Positions 52,002 to 60,073 of a DNA stretch of 64,000 nt are shown here, piece after piece (the stretch's first letter is position 1; each line of letters begins with the position of its first letter). The notes under the pieces were generated by a model that saw nothing but the letters and a program-made list of their open reading frames with translations, searched no databases and had not been told where the DNA came from. Position numbers and translations under genes: made by a program. The stretch comes from Phycisphaerales bacterium. GTDB lineage: Bacteria > Planctomycetota > Phycisphaerae > Phycisphaerales > UBA5793. Where the stretch lies: NCBI GenBank assembly GCA_020852515.1, contig JADZAS010000016.1:250155-314154 (forward strand), in the 5' to 3' direction.

Positions 52002-52031
52002 GGGCGCCTCTGCACGGCGGCAGCCAACCCG

Positions 52032-52463
52032 CTAGCGGTCGCGCTCCGGGATGGGGATCAAGCCGACCAGCCCCTCTGCGGTCTGGACCTCCGCCTTGAC
52101 GACCGGCTCGGGCAGGTTCGTGCTCCAGATGCCCCCGCCGCGGAACGGCTCGCCGAACTCGTCGAGAAACTCGTAGAGCGAGAGCTTCAACGAGCCGCCG
52201 GGCGGCAGATGGTCGATGTGCCGCAGGTACCGCTCGTTGAGCCAGAGGTCGAAATCATCGAGGCTCTGCGTGGTGTGGCTGACCAGTTCGATGTGCGAGC
52301 CGTCACGGAAGATCTGGACGTCCAGCGTACGAAGGATCTCCGCGTCGTACGGGTACGGCCGCGGCTCGGTGCCCTCGGTGAGCCGGCCCCCGCTCATGCA
52401 CGAAGCCTGAAAGAGCACTGCTGCGCTCATCGCCGCTGCCGCCGCCATCCTGCCGATGTTCAT
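52032..52463 (-). CDS. Small predicted lipoprotein
   Basis: A 143-residue protein with a lipoprotein signal ending VLFQASCMSG (C22), then a compact beta-rich part (TLDVQIFRDGSHIELVSHTT, DFDLWLNERYLRHIDHLPPG, SLKLSLYEFLDEFGEPFRGG). No known family is recognised. Its end faces the terminator of the basic-protein gene. The zinc-ribbon membrane protein gene lies 90 bp upstream on the same strand. Confidence 0.7.
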   Translation of the reverse strand: MNIGRMAAAAAMSAAVLFQASCMSGGRLTEGTEPRPYPYDAEILRTLDVQIFRDGSHIELVSHTTQSLDDFDLWLNERYLRHIDHLPPGGSLKLSLYEFLDEFGEPFRGGGIWSTNLPEPVVKAEVQTAEGLVGLIPIPERDR

Positions 52464-52553
52464 CCCGACTCCTTTTCCGCGTGCTCAATGCCGTGAAGTC
52501 GAATCATTGCGCGCCGCGATGCGGGAACAAGCCCGCCCGCGCAGCCGGTCGCA

Positions 52554-53570
52554 TCACCACTCGAATCGCCGCTCAATGGCGATCTCCCAGATTGGCGTGC
52601 ATTCGGAGAATTCCACGAGGGTTCGCGGCGGACGCGGCTCGGCCAGCTGAACGCGCAGGCGCAGCACGCCATCTGCGGGAACGGCGATGCGAAGCGGCGT
52701 CGCCGCAGTGCGCCCGCCGCCCGCGGGAATGAGCAGGCGGCCTTTGACGGGCTCCGTCTGGCCTTCCACGAACAGCAGCAGGCAACGCCAGCGCTCGGAT
52801 CGGAACCATGGAGAACCGGACAGCGTGACCGACACCGTGCCATCCGGCGCCACGCTCGGCGCGGTGATGACGACCTCGTCGAGCGCCCGATTCCAAAGCC
52901 GGCGAAGGTGTGCCGATTGCGTCGGATCGGCGATGTGCGCGCTCAGTTCGCTCTCCATCACTCGACCGGGCAATGCCGAAGACCCCGAAGCGGCAGTATA
53001 CAAAACCTGGCCGGAGGACGTGTCGGCAGGGACGAGGCGCGAGCAGCGATAGAGCAGGATCCATCTCTGCCAGCCCCACATCGAGCCGCAGAAGCGCTCG
53101 TTGAAGAGTTCATCTCCCGCGTCCGAGCGCCACGTCGACGTCGCCACTGGAGCCAGCATGGCGGTGCTGGAAAATGCTGGTCCCGACGGCAAGAACTGGC
53201 TTGCGGCGGATACTTCCAGATGCTCGCAGAAAAGCAGGAAAGCGGTGGTCGGCACGGCGGCCCACCAGCCGCGCTGCTTGATCGCCGGTCCACGGATCGC
53301 CACGTGCCCGGTCAGCAGCGCCGTGATCGCCAGCGCCAAGTGCCCACGACACCGCCTGACGCGATGGAGTTGGCGCTCGCGCTGCGCCACGTAGCCGCAC
53401 TCGCTGCAGGTGAGGCCGGGCGAATGGGAGAGGTCGTACCAGCACTTCGGGCATCGCCGCGCCTTCACGCCCCGGCGCAGCAGTCGATCGCCAAGCGCAA
53501 AGTGGATCGCCAGGCCGGCTCCGACGGCCGCCAGCACCCATCCCGCCGTAATGAGCAGCACGTCGGCCAC
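52554..53570 (-). CDS. Membrane protein with N-terminal zinc ribbon
   Basis: A 338-residue protein: a first membrane helix (LLITAGWVLAAVGAGLAIHF), a cytoplasmic zinc ribbon RRCPKCWYDLSHSPGLTCSEC (CPxC-x12-CxxC), a second hydrophobic stretch (LALAITALLTGHVAIRG), and a beta-rich C-terminal half that may lie outside the membrane. Function unknown. The ribbon is the same type as the one inserted in heme A synthase in this window. Confidence 0.7.
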   Translation of the reverse strand: MADVLLITAGWVLAAVGAGLAIHFALGDRLLRRGVKARRCPKCWYDLSHSPGLTCSECGYVAQRERQLHRVRRCRGHLALAITALLTGHVAIRGPAIKQRGWWAAVPTTAFLLFCEHLEVSAASQFLPSGPAFSSTAMLAPVATSTWRSDAGDELFNERFCGSMWGWQRWILLYRCSRLVPADTSSGQVLYTAASGSSALPGRVMESELSAHIADPTQSAHLRRLWNRALDEVVITAPSVAPDGTVSVTLSGSPWFRSERWRCLLLFVEGQTEPVKGRLLIPAGGGRTAATPLRIAVPADGVLRLRVQLAEPRPPRTLVEFSECTPIWEIAIERRFEW

Positions 53571-53681
53571 GCTCTCAAGGTTATGACGGACGGAGGCGCC
53601 CGGGGCGGGCAGAAAGCGACGGAATCGTGCAGTGTCTCAAGCGCCGGCAAACGGCCGCGCGTCGCAGGCGCTTGCCGCATA

Positions 53682-53687
53682 TAAGAT
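53682..53687 (+). promoter_or_regulatory. Possible -10 box for a leaderless dus transcript
   Basis: TAAGAT ends 6 bases before the ATG at 53694, inside the A/T-rich CATATAAGATT, and no Shine-Dalgarno is present. This is the expected spacing if the transcript starts at the ATG. Confidence 0.4.
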
Positions 53688-53693
53688 TCGCCG

Positions 53694-54737
53694 ATGACCG
53701 AGGCCTTCAAAGTCGATTCTCGCATTCGCGCCGTGCTGCCCACGATGGATGCACCGTTCTTCCAGGCGGGCCTGGCGGGGTATTCCGACGCGGCGATGCG
53801 CATCATCGCCCGCCGCCACGGCGCCCCCTACTGCATCACCGAGGCCCTTCTTGATCGCATCCTGCTCGCTGGCGGCAAGGGACTGGCCAAGGCCGATCTT
53901 GATGTGCTCGCCGATAACGTGCCGGGCAGCGCCGAGGATCACCCGCTGGCGGGCCAGATCATCGGCACCGAGCCCGGCGAGATGGCCGCGGCGGGCGCGC
54001 TGCTGGCGGGCATGGGTTACGAAGTCATCGACGTCAACCTGGCCTGCCCGGTGCGCAAGATTGCGCGCAAGTGCCGAGGCGGCCACTTTCTTGCCCATCC
54101 TGAAGATGCCATCGACGTGCTCAAGGCGGTGCGCGATGCGGTCCCGAGCCACATCCCGACCACTGTCAAACTCCGGCGCGGTTCAGATGATTCAACCGAA
54201 GCGGCCGCCAATTTCGAGCGCATCTTCAATGCGCTCTACGAACTCGGCTATTCATGGGCCACCGTGCACGGCCGCACCGTCGTGCAGAAGTACAACGGCC
54301 CGAGCCGCTGGGCGTTCCTGCGCGATCTCACGGCTCGCCATCCCGACAAGGTTATCTTCGGCTCGGGCGACATATGGACCGCCGCCGACATCTTCCGCAT
54401 GATCGAGGAGACGGGCATCAAGGCCGTGAGCGTCGCGCGCGGGTGCATCGGCAACCCGTGGATCTTCCGTCAGGCGCGCCAGATCATGGGCGGGCAGGAG
54501 CCGACGGAGCCCACGCTCGACGAGCAGCGCGAAGTCCTGCTTGAACATTTCTCGCTGTCGGTGGCCGAACACGGCGAGGCCATGGCGGGCAAACTCATGC
54601 GCAAGTTCGGCATCAAGTTCAGCGACCACCACCCGCAACCCGAGGCAGTGAAGAACGAGTTCATCAAGGTGCACACAATCGCCGACTGGCGGGCGGTGCT
54701 GGACCGGTGGTATGCGCCGATCGCCGTCGAGGTATGA
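53694..54737 (+). CDS. tRNA-dihydrouridine synthase family protein
   Basis: A 347-residue FMN-dependent TIM-barrel enzyme that reduces uridines in the tRNA D-loop. APFFQAGLAGYSDAAMRIIA is the N-terminal active-site strand, IIGTEPGEMAAAGALLAGMG the FMN-region, and VIDVNLACPVRKIARKCRGG holds the catalytic Cys, with Ala where Gly is usual in NxGCP. TVKLRRGSDD, TVHGRTVVQKYNG and VSVARGCIGNPWIFRQA complete the flavin-phosphate site. The C-terminal helical domain is present. Which uridine it reduces cannot be told. Confidence 0.92.
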   Translation: MTEAFKVDSRIRAVLPTMDAPFFQAGLAGYSDAAMRIIARRHGAPYCITEALLDRILLAGGKGLAKADLDVLADNVPGSAEDHPLAGQIIGTEPGEMAAAGALLAGMGYEVIDVNLACPVRKIARKCRGGHFLAHPEDAIDVLKAVRDAVPSHIPTTVKLRRGSDDSTEAAANFERIFNALYELGYSWATVHGRTVVQKYNGPSRWAFLRDLTARHPDKVIFGSGDIWTAADIFRMIEETGIKAVSVARGCIGNPWIFRQARQIMGGQEPTEPTLDEQREVLLEHFSLSVAEHGEAMAGKLMRKFGIKFSDHHPQPEAVKNEFIKVHTIADWRAVLDRWYAPIAVEV

Positions 54738-54793
54738 GCGCTCGTTCGCGCTGCGTTTTGTCTTGCGGGCGAGTTTCAGTCCCTGAAATCCCC

Positions 54794-54799
54794 TAACCT
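54794..54799 (+). promoter_or_regulatory. Possible -10 box before the GT2 gene
   Basis: TAACCT ends 8 bases before the TTG start at 54808; no Shine-Dalgarno is visible. Weak evidence on its own. Confidence 0.25.
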
Positions 54800-54807
54800 C
54801 ACGCGAC

Positions 54808-55542
54808 TTGCCCCGGCTGTACATCGTCATTCCGGTCTACAACGAACAAGCGACGCTGCTGGAGTGCGTGAGCCGCGTGGAAGCCGCTGCGCTTCGGCCA
54901 GAATGGGAGCGGCGACTCGTATTCATTGATGACGCTTCGACGGATGACACACCGGCCCTGCTGCGATCATTCGCCGAGCGCCACACGATCCGCACGCAGC
55001 CGCGCAATCGCGGCAAGGGCGCGGCCATCCGCACCGGCTTTGCCGCGGTGCTCGGAGAGTCCGCCGAAGCTGATGCCGTCATCGTTCAGGACGCCGATCT
55101 GGAATACAACCCGGCCGACTACGAGCGCCTGCTCGAACCGATCGTCCAGGGCCGCAGCCGAATCGTCTTCGGCACGCGCTTCGGCCCCCACTACGAACCC
55201 GCGACCTTTCGCCTGCGGCTGCACGCGCTGGGCAATCGACTGCTGACCGAACTCTCCAACTGGCGCACGGGTCTGCACCTGACCGACATGGAGTGCGGTT
55301 ATAAAGTCTTCGCCGCTCCCGTGCTTGCCCACATTTTGCCGATGCTCAGGGAGGACCGCTTCGGCATCGAGCCGGAGATCACGGCGGCCGCAGCGGCCAT
55401 CAACGAACGCATCGAGGAGGTGCCGGTGTCGTACCACCCACGAAGCGTCGGAGAGGGCAAGAAGATCAAATGGTCCGATGGCATGGCCGCGCTGCGCGTC
55501 ATCCGCCGGGGCACACGACGTGATGCGGAACACGGCTCGTGA
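54808..55542 (+). CDS. GT2 glycosyltransferase, polyprenyl-phosphate-sugar synthase-like
   Basis: A 244-residue GT-A enzyme like dolichol-phosphate mannose synthase: LYIVIPVYNEQATLLECVSR, LVFIDDASTDDTPALLRSFA, QPRNRGKGAAIRTGFAAVLG, and AVIVQDADLEYNPADYERLL with the DAD metal site. GYKVFAAPVLAHILPML and FGIEPEITAAAAA follow. Such enzymes load a sugar onto undecaprenyl or similar phosphate. The start is probably TTG at 54808, since the family N-terminus follows at once. Its stop overlaps the GTG of the next gene as GTGA. Confidence 0.88.
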   Translation: MPRLYIVIPVYNEQATLLECVSRVEAAALRPEWERRLVFIDDASTDDTPALLRSFAERHTIRTQPRNRGKGAAIRTGFAAVLGESAEADAVIVQDADLEYNPADYERLLEPIVQGRSRIVFGTRFGPHYEPATFRLRLHALGNRLLTELSNWRTGLHLTDMECGYKVFAAPVLAHILPMLREDRFGIEPEITAAAAAINERIEEVPVSYHPRSVGEGKKIKWSDGMAALRVIRRGTRRDAEHGS

Positions 55543-56498
55543 CGCAATCGCCCTCGCAGCCTGAAGCGGCGGAGACCGAGCAGGCGCCCACTGCGGCATC
55601 GCGGCGGCGGACGGGGCTCAAGATCACCGGCTTTATCGTCGGCATCGGACTGCTCGCATGGATCATCTACGACGCCCTCCGCGAACAGCAGTTCGCCGGC
55701 CTGGCGAACGCGACTTGGCAGCAATACGCGGCTCTGGTCGGCTGCACGATTGTCAGCGTCGTGGCCAACGGCGGCATCTTCTGGGCCATCATCCACCCGG
55801 TCGCGCGCGTCCCGCTGTGGGACATCCAGGCGGTGAATGCGGGCGTGAACCTGCTCAACTATGCCCCGGTGCGCCTGGGCATGCCCGCCCGCCTGGCGCA
55901 CCATCGCCGGGTGGATGGATTGCCCTACTCAATACTGATCGGCTGGTACGCCGCCCTCGCCTGCCTCATGTTCATGACGCTCGGCTGCGTGCTCGTGGCA
56001 ACGCTGCTCCGGCCGCAGGTGGACGCGTGGTGGCTGGGGCTGCTGGCGGGGCTGCTCGCCACGGGTTGTGCCGCATGCGTGTACGTCGGCTCGCATCGAC
56101 TGCTGGCGGGGCGCTGGCAGGGCGCTTCGGGGATGATCGCTTCGCCGCGCTGGGTCGTGCTCGCCGTGCTGCTGCGCCTGGTGGACATGACGGCTTACGG
56201 CGGGCGGCTGTACGTCGCCGTGACGATTCTTGGCGTGGATCTGAGTCTGCGCGACGGCGTTTACCTCACTGTCATCAGCATGGTCTCGACGCTGGCGCCG
56301 ATCGGAAGCGTGGGTTTTCGTGAATTCGCGGTGGCCAAACTGGGCTCGATGCTGCTGGCCGATCCATCACTCACCGGCCATCTCGATGCGGCGGTGCTGC
56401 TCGATCGGGCCGGCGAGGTCGTGGTGTTCATTCCACTGGGCATCGCGGCGCTCGTGTGGATGGCGCGGCGCTGGCGACTGGCCGGCCGCGATTCCTGA
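55539..56498 (+). CDS. Lysylphosphatidylglycerol synthase TM-like (UPF0104) membrane protein
   Basis: A 319-residue protein with about eight membrane helices. ITGFIVGIGLLAWIIYDALR, NAGVNLLNYAPVRLGMPARL, GVYLTVISMVSTLAPIGSVG and EFAVAKLGSMLLADPSL match the AglD/MprF-flippase-like family. Members move lipids or lipid-linked sugars across the membrane. Co-translation with the polyprenyl-phosphate glycosyltransferase (GTGA overlap) suggests it flips or uses that lipid-linked sugar; this is inference. Confidence 0.85.
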   Translation: MTQSPSQPEAAETEQAPTAASRRRTGLKITGFIVGIGLLAWIIYDALREQQFAGLANATWQQYAALVGCTIVSVVANGGIFWAIIHPVARVPLWDIQAVNAGVNLLNYAPVRLGMPARLAHHRRVDGLPYSILIGWYAALACLMFMTLGCVLVATLLRPQVDAWWLGLLAGLLATGCAACVYVGSHRLLAGRWQGASGMIASPRWVVLAVLLRLVDMTAYGGRLYVAVTILGVDLSLRDGVYLTVISMVSTLAPIGSVGFREFAVAKLGSMLLADPSLTGHLDAAVLLDRAGEVVVFIPLGIAALVWMARRWRLAGRDS

Positions 56499-56566
56499 GC
56501 AATAACGCCGGTGCGCAATCCATGCCCCGCGCGAAGCGCAATACCTGCCTCAGGCGCGCGCGGACC

Positions 56567-56592
56567 ACCGGTTCTTTCCCATGAAAACCGGT
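56567..56592. promoter_or_regulatory. Inverted repeat just upstream of the sigma-54 promoter match
   Basis: ACCGGTT (56567-56573) and AACCGGT (56586-56592) form a perfect 7-bp inverted repeat with a 12-base spacer, ending 9 bases before the TGGC of the promoter. No T-run follows. It may be a regulator site or a weak terminator for the upstream gene. Confidence 0.4.
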
Positions 56593-56601
56593 AAGTCTTT
56601 C

Positions 56602-56617
56602 TGGCATGGCGGTTGCG
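56602..56617 (+). promoter_or_regulatory. Sigma-54 promoter match
   Basis: TGGCATGGCGGTTGCG fits the -24/-12 consensus TGGCACG-N4-TTGCA with exact spacing; only the sixth and the last bases differ. It points at the small coiled-coil protein gene, giving a leader of roughly 100 bases. An enhancer-binding activator would be required, and none is coded nearby. Confidence 0.65.
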
Positions 56618-56730
56618 AATGATCCGACGGTTCATATGTCCGCAGGCCATGGAGGGCCGCACCAGCGCCACGGAGCGACGGCGGAATGGATTCTTCCGTC
56701 ATCCACGATCGCCCCTGAAGGAGGCTTGCG

Positions 56731-57108
56731 ATGTCCAGCATCGGAATCGAAATCCAAGGCACCCAGCTCACCGGCAGCATTGACGTCGACTCCATGCGCG
56801 ACCGGCTCACGTCCATGCGCGACCGGCTTCAGCAGGAAATCGACGGCGGCAACAACAGCGAGCGCCTCGCTGACCGCCTCAACAAGGTCAACAGCCAGAT
56901 CGAGCGGCTCGAACGGCTCAGTGATCAGAACGTCACCGTCACCGCCGACCGCGCCCGCGCCGAACTGGAAAGCGGCATGCGTTACCTCTCCGAAGGCATG
57001 AAGTTCCTCGAGAACCAGGGCGAGGGCCAGTCGACGGCCGCGACCAAGGTCGGCCGCTGGTACGATCACCTCAACTCGGTGTACCGGACGATCGATCGTC
57101 ACGCCTGA
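56731..57108 (+). CDS. Small coiled-coil protein behind a sigma-54 promoter
   Basis: A 125-residue cytosolic protein with no signal or membrane segment. It is largely helical with a short internal repeat (SMRDRLTSMRDRLQQEI) and SERLADRLNKVNSQIERLER, then VTVTADRARAELESGMRYLS. AAGGAGG lies 6 bases before the ATG, an excellent ribosome site. No family is recognised. Size, helical heptads and sigma-54 control recall flagellar or secretion accessory proteins, but that is only a guess. Confidence 0.75.
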   Translation: MSSIGIEIQGTQLTGSIDVDSMRDRLTSMRDRLQQEIDGGNNSERLADRLNKVNSQIERLERLSDQNVTVTADRARAELESGMRYLSEGMKFLENQGEGQSTAATKVGRWYDHLNSVYRTIDRHA

Positions 57109-57141
57109 TCTCGAAGCGGCACGATGCGGGGCGGGCCCCAA

Positions 57142-57164
57142 GCCGCGCGGCCACGGCGCGCGGC
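57142..57164. terminator. GC-rich hairpin between convergent genes
   Basis: GCCGCGCG (57142-57149) and CGCGCGGC (57157-57164) pair perfectly around a 7-base loop, between the convergent stops at 57108 and 57171. No T-run is present on either strand, so it would be a weak or factor-assisted bidirectional terminator. Confidence 0.35.
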
Positions 57165-57170
57165 GGCGGC

Positions 57171-59153
57171 TTAACTCGCCCGGCCCGCGATGCGGTTGAA
57201 CCAGGTCGAGCCTGCATAAAGCAGGCCCAGCCCAGCTGCGCTCACAACCACCGAGACGAAGATCACCACGGCGGTGAAGTCCGCCAGCCGCAGGTGCGTG
57301 TCCCAGAACGGCAGTTCGTATGTCGCATCGCCGCCGTAGGACGACGAGACGAGATGGTCGGTGACGACCGCGAGCCAGTAGAACGGGTTGACGGTCATCA
57401 TCACGCCGAACATCTCTTCGAACTGATTCGAGCCGCCGCTCAGGCCGGCGAAGATTCCCACAATCGCCGGCAGGCCGCCCCAGAGCGTAATCGCCAGGGC
57501 GAGGTTGGTCGCCATGGCCGTCATGCTGCGCTTCATGAACATGCTCAGCAGCACGCCGGTGCAGGCCAGCAGGATCGAAAAGGCCGTGGCGATCAGCGCC
57601 ACGTGCAGCGCCACCGCGAGCAGCACCGAGTGCCGGGTCGAGTAGTAGAGCGATTCGAGCAGGAGCGCGGCGAGCGGCAGAAGCGCCAGTTTCAGCGCGC
57701 CTGCCGCCTTGCTCCAGAGGATGGTCATCGGCCGCACCGGCGCGCAAAGCAACACCTCCCACGAGCGCGCCTGCTTTTCTGAGGCGATCGTGGTGGGACT
57801 GACGACGCAGGCGATCACGAGTTGGGCGATGACGGCGATCCACAGCAGTGGCAGCACCATGTCCGCTTCCATGTGCATGTACGCCTTGACGTTGTACCAG
57901 AAAAGCAGCCCCAGCAGCAGCAGCGCCACGCAGGCGCTCACGATCGGCCGGCGCAGCACTGCAAAGCGCATCTCGCGCCACAGGACCGGATTCTCCCAGA
58001 CGCGCGGCACGTCGAGATTCGCCTCCGCGGCGTGTGCGGGGTGGGCGGCCGCCTGGGCCGTCGCCGGCTCGTCAGCGGCGATCGACGGCCCGACGGCCGC
58101 CACGGGCGCTTTGCGCCGTGGCCGCAGCAATCGAACGAACCACGATCGGCCGAGCGATTCCGTGGCGGCGATGCGCTTCCTGGCCGTGCGCCGCAGCAGC
58201 GGCACGGCCAGCGACACCAGCGCTGCCGACGTCATGACGTTGATCGCGTTGGTCGTGATAAACGCCAGATCGGTGGGCCAGGGGACGACGGGGCCGGCCA
58301 TGGCTTCAAAGGTGAGCAGCCACATCACCATGAACGGGTTGTTGTGCAGCATCAGGAAGGGGTAAGCCTCCCAGTCGAAGATCCACAGGCCCAGGGGCAT
58401 CCATGGCGCGATGCGCTGAATCAGGGAGATTACGATGAACCACACGCCGACGATCAGCAGCGGCAGCGCCAGCCACCACAGCGCCATCCAGAAGTAGGCC
58501 ATCGCCACCGCACGCCAGCCGCGCGCTTCCCAGCACGAGAGCAGAATGGCCAGCGATGAGCCGAGCAGCGCGGTCGTCAGCGAGAGTGATTCGAGTTTGA
58601 TCAGTTGTTCGAGCGTGAAGCCGCCGTAGGTGCGCATCGCCAGCAGCAGCGGCGCCGACAGCAGCACGAGCAGGCAGACGTAGGCGAACCGGCTGAGCAG
58701 TTTGCCCACGATGATCTGCCCCGCGCTCAGCGGCGTGATGAGCAGCACGTCGATCGACCGGTCTTCGATCTCATCGCTTACGCACGAGCCGGTGAGCATG
58801 GGCGCGATGAGCACGAGCGCGATCAATTGGATCCAGCCGAGGGTGAGCGAGAGCGCCTGGCCGGTCTGCCCCTGGCGCTGGAGCAGTTCCGCCGTCGCGC
58901 CGGTCATCGACTCCTGAATCACGATCCACCAGGTGAGCAGCAGGGCCGCGACGAGCACCAGCAAATAGGCCGCCCTTAGGAAGTACGTCCGTTTGCGCCG
59001 CGAGGAGACCTTGAGTTCCTTGAGCAGCATGGGATTGAGCACGAGGCCGATGCTGCCGCGAACTAGCCAAAACGGCCATGCGATCAGCCAGATCGCCCAC
59101 CGCCAGCGCGAGCGGTTGAGCGGTGCATCCGGTATGGCCGTGGCGCCGGTCAA
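57171..59153 (-). CDS. ABC transporter permease with internal duplication (660 aa)
   Basis: A large ABC-2-type membrane protein made of two similar halves of about six helices each. The first half opens LNPMLLKELKVSSRRKRTYF and the second ENPVLWREMRFAVLRRPIVS, the same N-P-x-L-x-x-E start. Each half goes on with DEIEDRSIDVLLITPLSAGQ or SEKQARSWEVLLCAPVRPMT, the coupling motif. An Ala/Pro-rich linker joins the halves. The start is TTG at 59151-59153, overlapping the ATPase stop as TTGA. Cargo unknown. Confidence 0.85.
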   Translation of the reverse strand: MTGATAIPDAPLNRSRWRWAIWLIAWPFWLVRGSIGLVLNPMLLKELKVSSRRKRTYFLRAAYLLVLVAALLLTWWIVIQESMTGATAELLQRQGQTGQALSLTLGWIQLIALVLIAPMLTGSCVSDEIEDRSIDVLLITPLSAGQIIVGKLLSRFAYVCLLVLLSAPLLLAMRTYGGFTLEQLIKLESLSLTTALLGSSLAILLSCWEARGWRAVAMAYFWMALWWLALPLLIVGVWFIVISLIQRIAPWMPLGLWIFDWEAYPFLMLHNNPFMVMWLLTFEAMAGPVVPWPTDLAFITTNAINVMTSAALVSLAVPLLRRTARKRIAATESLGRSWFVRLLRPRRKAPVAAVGPSIAADEPATAQAAAHPAHAAEANLDVPRVWENPVLWREMRFAVLRRPIVSACVALLLLGLLFWYNVKAYMHMEADMVLPLLWIAVIAQLVIACVVSPTTIASEKQARSWEVLLCAPVRPMTILWSKAAGALKLALLPLAALLLESLYYSTRHSVLLAVALHVALIATAFSILLACTGVLLSMFMKRSMTAMATNLALAITLWGGLPAIVGIFAGLSGGSNQFEEMFGVMMTVNPFYWLAVVTDHLVSSSYGGDATYELPFWDTHLRLADFTAVVIFVSVVVSAAGLGLLYAGSTWFNRIAGRAS

Positions 59154-60073
59154 CTGACTTCGCCCTTGGTGAGCACGAGAAAGACGTCTTCGAGTTTGAC
59201 GGTGCGCGGCTGCATCGCTTCGAGTCCGATGCCGGCGGCGACGAGCGCCGCGGGCACGGCGCGCGACGCCTCACGCTCGCCTTCGATCATGATGACGAGC
59301 CGATCCTGCTCGATCTCGACGGAGGTGACGACATCCAGGCCGCGCAGCACGATCGCCGCCTTGTGGTGATCGTCCACGCGGAGTTCGATGCCCTGGTGGA
59401 GCCCGCTGCGCCGAATGGCCTCGTCGATCGAACCGCTGAAGAGCAATTTGCCCCTCTCGATGATGCCGATGGTGTTGCACATCTCGTGCAGTTCGGAGAG
59501 GATGTGCGACGAGATCATGATCGTCTTGCCCATGCGGCGGAGTTCGAGCAGCAGGCTGCGGATTTCGATGCGCGCCCGCGGGTCGAGGCCCGACGCGGGC
59601 TCGTCGAGCAGCAGCACGTCCGGATCGTGCACGAGGACGCGCGCCACGCCCAGGCGCTGCTGCATGCCGCGCGAGAGGCTGTCCACCATCGCATCGCGCT
59701 TCGAAGTCAGATCGGTGAGATCGAGCACGTCTCCGACGATCTTCTTGCGATCGCGCCGCGGCATGCCGTAGGCGGAGGCAAAGAAGTCCAGATACTCATG
59801 CACGCGCAGGTCGGCATACACGCCCAGGAAATCGGGCATGTAGCCGATGACGCGGCGGATATTCGCGCCATGCGTCGCGCATGGCATGCCGCAGACGGTG
59901 GCGTACCCGGCGTCGGGCTTGAGCAGGCACGCGAGGATCTTCATCGTCGTGCTCTTGCCGGCGCCGTTGGGGCCGATGAAGCCGAACACGTCGCCGCGCT
60001 CCAGCCCGAGCGAGAGGTCGTCCAGCGCCGTGAGCGAGCCGAACCGCTTGGTGACGTGGCGCAATTCGATCAC
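59150..60073 (-). CDS. ABC transporter ATP-binding protein
   Basis: A 307-residue ATPase. Walker A is FIGPNGAGKSTTMKIL, the signature LSRGMQQRLGVARVLV (LSRGM instead of LSGGQ, common in this group), Walker B VLLLDEPASGLDP, and the switch His is in ISSHILSELHEMCN. It starts at GTG 60071-60073, overlapping the upstream stop (GTGA). It pairs with the duplicated permease and resembles the ATPases of the GldA/CcmA-like group. Confidence 0.92.
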   Translation of the reverse strand: MIELRHVTKRFGSLTALDDLSLGLERGDVFGFIGPNGAGKSTTMKILACLLKPDAGYATVCGMPCATHGANIRRVIGYMPDFLGVYADLRVHEYLDFFASAYGMPRRDRKKIVGDVLDLTDLTSKRDAMVDSLSRGMQQRLGVARVLVHDPDVLLLDEPASGLDPRARIEIRSLLLELRRMGKTIMISSHILSELHEMCNTIGIIERGKLLFSGSIDEAIRRSGLHQGIELRVDDHHKAAIVLRGLDVVTSVEIEQDRLVIMIEGEREASRAVPAALVAAGIGLEAMQPRTVKLEDVFLVLTKGEVS

